Source of the DNA: Novisyntrophococcus fermenticellae
Lineage (GTDB): Bacteria > Bacillota > Clostridia > Lachnospirales > Lachnospiraceae
Reading direction: 5' to 3'
Assembly (NCBI RefSeq): GCF_018866245.1
Contig: NZ_CP076458.1
Coordinates: 3,348,001-3,412,000 of the forward strand
Length of the DNA stretch: 64,000 bases
A program made the position numbers and the translations under genes. This document shows positions 27,501 to 34,106 of this stretch, in pieces. Numbering within the stretch: the stretch's first letter is position 1; each line of letters begins with the position of its first letter. The notes under the pieces were generated by a model. It was not told where the DNA came from, searched no databases, and was given only the letters and a program-made list of their open reading frames with translations.

Positions 27501-27624
27501 TGAGAAATAGGTCAAAAATATATGATTTTATTTCATTTCCCACTTGACATCACACCGCTGGACTTATCAAAACTTCTGTGTGGTTAATTGTTCTATAGTA
27601 ACGCCTTGATATATCAGGCAATTC

Positions 27625-28290
27625 CTACTTGATTCGTTTGTCACTGCTCCTGGATATTTTCATTCCCACTTCTTGTATAATCTGAACAATAATAACCAGA
27701 ATAATCACCGTAATAAGCATCATTTCCGTCTGATACCGGTAATATCCATATCGGATAGCAATATCCCCAAGTCCGCCTCCGCCTACAGCGCCTGTCATGG
27801 CAGAATAAGCTAAAATTGTAGTCACGGACAGCACCGCTCCCGTAATCAGGGATGGTTTTGCCTCGGGAAGAAGGACTTTCCATATAATCTGAAAGGTAGA
27901 AGCCCCCATGGACTTTGCTGCTTCAATCACACCGCTGTCCACCTCCCGGAAGGAGGATTCCACAACTCTGGCCACGTAGGGCGCAGAAGCTAAAGTCAGG
28001 GGCGGGATTACACCCTTTACCCCTAAAGAGGTGCCAATCAATACCCTCGTTACCGGAATCATCATTACTATAAAGATAATAAACGGTATAGAACGAATCA
28101 GATTTACAATCATTCCTAAAGGCTTATGAATCCATGGAACAGGATAAATACCGTCTTTATCCATAACTGTAAGGATAATGCCGAGGGGCAATCCAATCAG
28201 ATAAGCCAGAAAAGAAGAGATAGATATCATCTTCAAGGAGTCTAGCGTTCCTACCAGAAGCATCTGTACTGTTTCGTTATCAAAGGTCAT
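27625..28290 (-). CDS. metI: Methionine ABC transporter permease
   Basis: 221 residues with about five membrane helices. The EAA loop is SGVIEAAKSMGASTFQIIWKVLLPEAKPSLI in two parts (about residues 123-153), typical of MetI. It overlaps metN by 11 bp. The partner binding protein MetQ lies beyond the inserted IS110 element. Confidence 0.93.
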   Translation of the reverse strand: MTFDNETVQMLLVGTLDSLKMISISSFLAYLIGLPLGIILTVMDKDGIYPVPWIHKPLGMIVNLIRSIPFIIFIVMMIPVTRVLIGTSLGVKGVIPPLTLASAPYVARVVESSFREVDSGVIEAAKSMGASTFQIIWKVLLPEAKPSLITGAVLSVTTILAYSAMTGAVGGGGLGDIAIRYGYYRYQTEMMLITVIILVIIVQIIQEVGMKISRSSDKRIK

Positions 28291-29302
28291 AACTTTTCAC
28301 CTCCTCATATGGTATTTCGGATGTATGAAGGTAGCTCAGTACCTTGCCTTGATCCCCTTCATTTTCAGGAAGCTGGATAACCATCTGTCCCATTGCGGTT
28401 CCGTTAATGTCCCTTGTCTCCGCATGTATAATGTTAACCGGAACCTTACATGTTAAAATAAGGTTGGCCAAAACAGGTTCAAAAGAAGAACGTCCGTCAA
28501 AAGAGATTCTAATCTGTCTGGAATTCCTGAACCGGATAACCTGACCGGCCGCATCTCCAAGGATAAGCTGCCTTCCAATTTTGGATTTCGGATTGGAAAA
28601 TATCTGAGCCACAGAACCTTCTTCTGCAATATGGCTCTGGTCAATAATAGCAACCTTGTCGCAAATAGCTTCTATTACAGCCATCTCATGGGTAATAACT
28701 ACCACTGTAACCCCCATGGTTTTGTTAATTTGTCTCAGCAGATCCAGAATAGACTTTGTGGTGTTAGGATCCAGAGCACTGGTGGCCTCATCGCAGAGGA
28801 GAATCTTGGGATTCGTCGCCAATGCCCTTGCAATGGCTACTCTCTGCTTTTGTCCCCCCGACAACTGAGCCGGATAAGCATTTGCCCGATCTTGAAGCCC
28901 TACGATCTCCAGAAGTTCCATCGCTCGCTTCTGAGCATCCTTCTTGGGCTTTTTGGCAATTTCCAAGGGAAAGCAGACGTTCTGAAGTACATTTCTCTGC
29001 TCTAGCAGATTAAACTGCTGGAAAATCATGCCCATGGACTGTCTCGCCAGCCTCTGCTCCTTCGGTTTCATATTGGATAGGCTTTTATTTTCAAAAAACA
29101 CGTCTCCCGCTGTAGGTAACTCCAGGTAGTTAATGCATCGAACCAGCGTACTCTTTCCCGCTCCGCTAAGACCGATAATTCCATATATTTCTCCTCTCCC
29201 AATGGACAGGTTGATATCATCCAGTGCCTTAATGGGACCATTCGAAGTATCAAAATATTTCCCAAGCCCGACCAGGCGTATAATCGGTTCTGATGACTGC
29301 AT
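28280..29302 (-). CDS. metN: Methionine ABC transporter ATP-binding protein
   Basis: 340 residues. Walker A GLSGAGKSTLV (about 42-52), Q-loop QQFNLLEQ, signature [15 protein letters not shown] and Walker B LLCDEATSALDP. The C-terminal 80 residues (from about 258, FDGRSSFEPVLANL) match the NIL domain, which binds methionine and inhibits transport in MetN. A ribosome site GAAAGGAG precedes the ATG. It is the first main gene of the operon and sits behind a Met-rich leader peptide and a terminator. Confidence 0.95.
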   Translation of the reverse strand: MQSSEPIIRLVGLGKYFDTSNGPIKALDDINLSIGRGEIYGIIGLSGAGKSTLVRCINYLELPTAGDVFFENKSLSNMKPKEQRLARQSMGMIFQQFNLLEQRNVLQNVCFPLEIAKKPKKDAQKRAMELLEIVGLQDRANAYPAQLSGGQKQRVAIARALATNPKILLCDEATSALDPNTTKSILDLLRQINKTMGVTVVVITHEMAVIEAICDKVAIIDQSHIAEEGSVAQIFSNPKSKIGRQLILGDAAGQVIRFRNSRQIRISFDGRSSFEPVLANLILTCKVPVNIIHAETRDINGTAMGQMVIQLPENEGDQGKVLSYLHTSEIPYEEVKSYDL

Positions 29303-29324
29303 ATTTCAGTCTCCTTTCTTTCCC

Positions 29325-29363
29325 GTAAAACAAAAAGCCACAAGTCCTGCACAGACCTGTGAC
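29325..29363 (-). terminator. Putative attenuator terminator before metN
   Basis: GTCACAGGTC (29363-29354) pairs along its whole length, with two G-T pairs, with GGACTTGTGGC (29347-29337), followed by TTTTTGTTTT. It ends 22 bp before metN, so transcription would stop before the operon unless the hairpin is avoided. Confidence 0.8.
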
Positions 29364-29426
29364 CTGATAATCCCGCGTTTTTCGCCGCTTCCAATTCCAA
29401 GCACTATCCATACAAATGAAAATCCA

Positions 29427-29522
29427 TCATCGTCTTTTTGCACACTCTGACATACAGCACATCATCATACACATGCTGTTCATCGGGATCATATTCATCT
29501 GCATAGCTTTAAACTGGTTCAT
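29427..29522 (-). CDS. Methionine/cysteine-rich leader peptide of the metNI operon
   Basis: A 31-codon reading frame with AAGGAG eight bases before its ATG. It starts MNQFKAMQMNM and holds MNSMCMMMCCMSEC near the end, then AKRR and a stop. Ten residues are Met (1, 7, 9, 11, 14, 17, 19, 20, 21, 24) and four are Cys (18, 22, 23, 27). The gene downstream imports methionine and a terminator lies between. This is the pattern of a translation-coupled attenuator, where ribosome stalling at Met codons would disturb the terminator. I saw no SAM riboswitch or T-box here. Function is inferred; composition is seen. Confidence 0.8.
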   Translation of the reverse strand: MNQFKAMQMNMIPMNSMCMMMCCMSECAKRR

Positions 29523-29578
29523 GGCGGCAGCTCCTTTCATATACTCTATGGGTAAACTAGGGATTCTTTATGAGCCGT

Positions 29579-29607
29579 ATTTTACCCCTTCTTCTGACAT
29601 TTGTCAA
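29579..29607 (-). promoter_or_regulatory. Promoter of the metNI leader
   Basis: Perfect TTGACA (29607-29602), 17-nt spacer, TAAAAT (29584-29579). Transcription should start near 29572, about 50 nt before the leader peptide ATG. A GGGTAAA/TTTACCC inverted repeat lies over the start region. Confidence 0.85.
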
Positions 29608-29692
29608 TATAAAATTCTTTTCTGGTAGTGAAATTATAACATTTCTATGAAGAAACTACAATCTTTTTCTACACTTTTCGTTCTTAAAAGGC

Positions 29693-29721
29693 TTGTACTA
29701 TCTTTTGTTCCATATTATGAT
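29693..29721 (+). promoter_or_regulatory. Promoter of the acyltransferase-like gene
   Basis: TTGTAC (29693-29698), 17-nt spacer, TATGAT (29716-29721), about 60 nt ahead of the chosen ATG at 29782. It argues against the longer frame starting at 29647. Confidence 0.6.
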
Positions 29722-29781
29722 AATATCAGAATCAAAACCCGATTAGGGCGAACCATTACTTTGGGCAGGGAGAACAGGCAG

Positions 29782-30684
29782 ATGAGCGAACAGAAATTTT
29801 TAATATCTTTTATGAATAAAATCAACTTTCCGGAAGAAGCACAGGAATTCTTCCAGAGACTGTACAGACAGATTCTGGAAAAACCTGAATATAGCAGACA
29901 TATGGATTCTATAATCAAAGTGTTTACGGATAGCCAATCTGAAAAAGCCTTTGAGCAGGCAGATTTTCTGGCAAAAGACATGAATATTCACAGCTATACC
30001 ATGTCCATGATGCTGTTACTGTTGAGCTGTAAACCATTACTGGAACTTTATCATGAAAAGAATATCTCAGAGGAAATTTACTGGGACACTGTAGCAGACC
30101 TTACTTACAAGCTGAACGAATGCCATCAGGTACATGGTATATGGGGTACTTTTGTACGAACATGGTTTCCTCTTTTTTATCAGGCCGCCCGTTTTGCCTT
30201 AGGACGTATGCAATATGAATATGCAGAATTTCAGCTGAATGAATATTCTCTGAATGGATTTACCCTGAAAAAAGGAGATAAGGTAATCAATATGCACATC
30301 CCTTCTTCCGGTTCTTTCTCAAAAGAGAAGCGCATGGATTCCTACCAAAAAGCGTATAATTTTTTTAAAAAGGACTTTTCCGGTAAAGCCGTACCTATTG
30401 TATGCAATTCCTGGCTTCTGTATCCGGGATATAAGGAAATACTTCCTGCTCATTCAAATATACGGAGCTTCATGGACGACTTTTCTTATATACAGGGATA
30501 CACCAGTAAAGAATTTACTGACTCCTGGAGGATCTTTGGTAAGGATGCTGGAAAAGCACCTGCAGATTTACCACGAGATACTTCCCTGAAAAGGGCTTTT
30601 GCAGAATATCTGGAAAAGGATGGAACACCAGGCAGCGGTTATGGTATTTTATTTTCTACATCCGCCACAAAATATCCCTGTTAA
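29782..30684 (+). CDS. Acyltransferase-domain protein (GNAT-like), role unknown
   Basis: 300 residues. It resembles a group of Firmicute proteins annotated as acyltransferase domain-containing, with an N-terminal helical domain (MSEQKFLISFMNKIN onward) and a C-terminal GNAT-like half. WGTFVRTWFPLFYQAARFALGRMQYEYAEF lies about residues 128-157, followed by GDKVINMHIPSSGSFSKE. The substrate is unknown. I start at ATG 29782 (GGGAG upstream). Its last 29 bp overlap the 3-prime end of the convergent asparaginase gene. Confidence 0.65.
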   Translation: MSEQKFLISFMNKINFPEEAQEFFQRLYRQILEKPEYSRHMDSIIKVFTDSQSEKAFEQADFLAKDMNIHSYTMSMMLLLLSCKPLLELYHEKNISEEIYWDTVADLTYKLNECHQVHGIWGTFVRTWFPLFYQAARFALGRMQYEYAEFQLNEYSLNGFTLKKGDKVINMHIPSSGSFSKEKRMDSYQKAYNFFKKDFSGKAVPIVCNSWLLYPGYKEILPAHSNIRSFMDDFSYIQGYTSKEFTDSWRIFGKDAGKAPADLPRDTSLKRAFAEYLEKDGTPGSGYGILFSTSATKYPC

Positions 30685-31660
30685 TCGTCCTGTAAAACAT
30701 TTCTCTTATGTTCTTCTCCCCGCCGGTCTGACCCAGAATCCACATAAGCTTCGTCACTGTGGCTTCCAGGGTCATGTCATAGGCTTCCAGAAGTCCAAAT
30801 TCTTTTTTAATTGTATGTCCAACCTCGTAAATGGACATATTGCTGCCCTCGTTTGTCACCTGTGTCGTCATGACCACTGTTTTACCGAGTGCGGTCCATT
30901 TTTCAACAGCTTTATAAAAATCCCCGGAATCATAGGCAGGAAGGCCACCTACACCAAAAGATTCAATGATTACCGCATCATAGTGTTCCGCCATGTAGTC
31001 CAGAACATCTGCGCCCATGGAAGGAATCAGCTTCATCAATGCCACGTGAGGATTTATTTTATGAAAAAACTGCACTTTACGAACACAGTTATCCTTATCA
31101 TCCAGGTAAAAAATTACCTGATTGTCCTGAATTGCAGCAATATAGGGAAAGTTAATGCTGGAAAATGCATTATAGCTTTTGCTTCGTTCCTTTTTCCCAC
31201 GGGTACCGGCAATAACCTTCCCGTCAAACACAATATTAACCCCATGTGCCTTCTCCTCGCTCGCAAAGCGCAGGCTGTCTGACAAATTGGTACGGGCGTC
31301 GGTATTTTCCATATCAATAGGCCTTTGTGCACCGGTAATTACAACAGGCTTGGGGGAATTCTGGATCAGATAGGAAAGCGCCGCTGCTGTGTAGGCCATG
31401 GTGTCCGTTCCATGGCAGATAACAAAACCATCGTAGTTTTCATATTGCCTTTCCAATGTTTCGGCAATCAAAAGCCAGTGAACGGGCTGCATATTGGTAC
31501 TGTCAATATTAAGTATCTGCAAACTGTCTATCCGGCATAAGCCTGCCATATCCGGCACGTAGGAAAGAAGTTCCTCTGAAGTGAGAAGCGGCTTTAAACC
31601 GGCCTTTCCCCGCTTACAGGCAATCGTACCCCCTGTTCCCAACATTAATATCTTCTTCAT
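30656..31660 (-). CDS. ansA: Type I L-asparaginase
   Basis: Hydrolyses asparagine to aspartate and ammonia. The first active-site Thr is in LGTGGTIACKR (about residues 7-17) and the second in CHGTDTMAYTA (about 83-93). VITGAQRPI and the DGKVIAGTRGKK segment are also typical. At 334 residues without a signal peptide it is the cytoplasmic type. It lies 84 bp after the P-type ATPase on the same strand and could be cotranscribed. Confidence 0.94.
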   Translation of the reverse strand: MKKILMLGTGGTIACKRGKAGLKPLLTSEELLSYVPDMAGLCRIDSLQILNIDSTNMQPVHWLLIAETLERQYENYDGFVICHGTDTMAYTAAALSYLIQNSPKPVVITGAQRPIDMENTDARTNLSDSLRFASEEKAHGVNIVFDGKVIAGTRGKKERSKSYNAFSSINFPYIAAIQDNQVIFYLDDKDNCVRKVQFFHKINPHVALMKLIPSMGADVLDYMAEHYDAVIIESFGVGGLPAYDSGDFYKAVEKWTALGKTVVMTTQVTNEGSNMSIYEVGHTIKKEFGLLEAYDMTLEATVTKLMWILGQTGGEKNIREMFYRTINRDILWRM

Positions 31661-31744
31661 CTCTGCTCGTCCTTTAAGAAATTTTCTGTTACAAATAATA
31701 TAACCACACCCCGATGGAATATTCCGATGTCCCGGATATACCCG

Positions 31745-34090
31745 TCATGCCGGATCAGCCGTCGGCAATATATCCAGGAAGCGCACAATGACCTTTTGAA
31801 GTATCACACATAATATGCCGCTGCTTATGAAAAAAATAATCTCATCCATGCCCAGACGTTGTAAGCTTAGAATATCAGCAAACAAATAGGTAGCTGCATA
31901 AAACACGACAGCTGATAGCGCACATAAAGATACTCGGATTTTATGAAAGGGTCTGCAGGATTCCAGCAAAGCCATCAAGGTTATAAATCCAGTCAAATAG
32001 TAAATCATGGTATTTGCCGTATCTTTTGACATGCCAATCACCGGAAACAGACCGGTAATGGTCATAATCCAGAACAGAATCAGTAAGGAATAAGGCAATG
32101 CTTTCTTTACTACATTAGACAAAAATGCTCCTCTGGGTTTTTTCCCATCAGGCTCAAAGGATAAAAAGAATGCAGGCATCGCTTCTATCACCGCATCGAT
32201 CAGCGTAATCTGGATTGGAATAAAGGGAAACGGAGAGACTGTTATAATCGATATAATCGACAGCAACATCGAATACATCGTCTTTATAAAGAAGACCCCC
32301 GCTGATCGTGTAATATTATTGATGACACGTCTGCCCTCCATCACAACCTCCGGAAGATCCGAAAAATCAGAATCCAATAATACCAGTTGTGATACCTGCT
32401 TTGCTGCATCACTTCCGGCACCTATGGCAATGCTGCAGTCCGCTTCTCTGAGTGCAAGCACATCATTCACACCGTCTCCCGTCATTGCCACGGTATGTCC
32501 CTGCTCCTTAAGTGCCTTTACCAGTTCTTTTTTCTGGTTTGGCGTAACACGTCCGAAAATTGTATATTTACCCGCTGCCTCTGTAATCTCGTCACTTGTG
32601 TGAACAGACGTCATATCAATATACGAAGCATATTCCTTAAGACCTGCCTGCCGCGCAATACTTGATACAGTCAACGGATTATCGCCGGAAATAATCTTAA
32701 CTGCGACACCTTCCTTTTTAAAAAAGCCAAGTGTTTTCTTCGCATTTTCCCGAATCGGATCGCAAAAGCTCACTGCCGCAACCAGTTTAACAGCAGGAAT
32801 GCTGTCCGTCTTAAGTGATTCCCGTGTATATCCAATATATAGCACACGATTCCCCTCCTGCTGCTCCACTTTGATATTTTCCGGCAGCATAGAGCCGGAG
32901 GAAGATAAAAGTTCGGGAGCTCCCATCACAATCGTCCCTAAATTTTCAAATGTGACCCCACTCCACTTTCGCTCAGAGGAGAACTGAACTTTGTGTAAAA
33001 CCTTGTATGGCGATTTTGCAGTGGGGAAATGTTCCTTTAGGGCAGCAAAGGTGGCATTGCTGTCACCCATAGTATCTGTAAAATAGCTTACTGCATCTTC
33101 CAGTGAAACCGGCATTACATTTTTCCCAATCGGAAGAATTGTGTTGACCCGCATTTTACCCTCTGTTAAAGTCCCTGTTTTGTCAAGACACAGAAGATCC
33201 ACATTCGCAAGTGTTTCAATACAATGCATTTCCTGCACTAAGATATTCTTTTTTGAGAGTTTAATTACTCCGGCAGCAAGTGAAACGCTTATCATTAAGA
33301 CAAGCCCTTTTGGCAGCATACCCAGCAGTGCGGCAGCGGTCAGTACTACAGAAAGTGTAATCGAATTTGCTCTTATAAAATACGCCTGAAGAAATAGGAT
33401 AATTCCTACCGGCAGAATAAAAAAGCCTGTAAATTTTGTAACTTTTCTCATGGAACGCAGCAATTCGGAGGTAATCTTTTTATGTTTTTTTGCACCCAGC
33501 GCCAGTTTGGAAATAAAATTATCGGCACCTATATGTTCCACCCGGGCGTGGCATTCTCCGCTGACAACAAAGCTGCCCGAAAGCAGTGTATCGCCCGGCT
33601 TTTTTACAATTACTTCCGACTCTCCTGTAAGAAGTGACTCATTCACTTCAATTTCTCCATGCACCACAACCGAATCGGCGCAAATTTGTTTTCCCAAACG
33701 AAGTACGGTAATGTCATCCAGGACAAGATTTTCTACCTTTATTTCACTTTCCCCCCCAGAACGAATCACAACTGCCTTCGGCGCAGCGATCAGAGAAAGC
33801 TTTTCTACCAACCCCTTCGCATGAATTTCCTGCAAAATACCAATTAGTATATTAGCCAGGATAATTAGCAGATATATCATATTCACCCATGCACCCACAA
33901 GCGCAAGGCAGATTCCGATTGCCAGATTAAAGGCATTGAATACTGTAAACACATGATCCTTTATAATCTGTCTCGTCGTTTTCGTAATATTTTCAGGCGG
34001 CGTGTTTTCCAGCCCCTGTTTTTGTCTTTGTAATACTTCCTGTTCTGTTAAGCCTTCTGTATAAGGCTTGTTCAAGCGTTGCATATTCAT
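31745..34090 (-). CDS. P-type cation-transporting ATPase, short (CtpE-like) form
   Basis: 781 residues. It has the actuator TGES (in LLTGESEVIV, about 155), the phosphorylated Asp in CLDKTGTLTEG (about 303), MTGDGVNDVLALREAD (hinge, about 540) and about eight to ten membrane helices. The M4 segment reads AALLGMLPKGLVL, with PKG where Ca2+ and Na+/K+ pumps have PEG, as in the HAD-IC/CtpE branch. The ion is therefore uncertain, possibly Ca2+ as reported for CtpE relatives. It starts 16 bp after the SNF2 gene, so it is likely in the same transcript. Confidence 0.85.
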   Translation of the reverse strand: MNMQRLNKPYTEGLTEQEVLQRQKQGLENTPPENITKTTRQIIKDHVFTVFNAFNLAIGICLALVGAWVNMIYLLIILANILIGILQEIHAKGLVEKLSLIAAPKAVVIRSGGESEIKVENLVLDDITVLRLGKQICADSVVVHGEIEVNESLLTGESEVIVKKPGDTLLSGSFVVSGECHARVEHIGADNFISKLALGAKKHKKITSELLRSMRKVTKFTGFFILPVGIILFLQAYFIRANSITLSVVLTAAALLGMLPKGLVLMISVSLAAGVIKLSKKNILVQEMHCIETLANVDLLCLDKTGTLTEGKMRVNTILPIGKNVMPVSLEDAVSYFTDTMGDSNATFAALKEHFPTAKSPYKVLHKVQFSSERKWSGVTFENLGTIVMGAPELLSSSGSMLPENIKVEQQEGNRVLYIGYTRESLKTDSIPAVKLVAAVSFCDPIRENAKKTLGFFKKEGVAVKIISGDNPLTVSSIARQAGLKEYASYIDMTSVHTSDEITEAAGKYTIFGRVTPNQKKELVKALKEQGHTVAMTGDGVNDVLALREADCSIAIGAGSDAAKQVSQLVLLDSDFSDLPEVVMEGRRVINNITRSAGVFFIKTMYSMLLSIISIITVSPFPFIPIQITLIDAVIEAMPAFFLSFEPDGKKPRGAFLSNVVKKALPYSLLILFWIMTITGLFPVIGMSKDTANTMIYYLTGFITLMALLESCRPFHKIRVSLCALSAVVFYAATYLFADILSLQRLGMDEIIFFISSGILCVILQKVIVRFLDILPTADPA

Positions 34091-34106
34091 CGCTATCTTT
34101 CTCCCA

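Larger units (their letters stand above)
25868..27611 (+). mobile_element. IS110-family insertion sequence between metI and metQ
   Basis: The element interrupts the metN-metI-metQ operon in the opposite orientation. An 8-bp CCTTGATA occurs at both edges (25868-25875 and 27604-27611). Taking one copy as the core gives an element of about 1736 bp. There are no terminal inverted repeats, as usual for IS110. The left non-coding end is about 315 bp, the right about 190 bp. The exact ends are inferred from the repeated octamer and the neighbouring gene order. Confidence 0.75.

Noticed and set aside
29303..29640. SAM riboswitch or Met T-box ahead of metN
   Set aside because: The conserved S-box blocks and the T-box core were looked for and not found; a leader peptide explains the region better.
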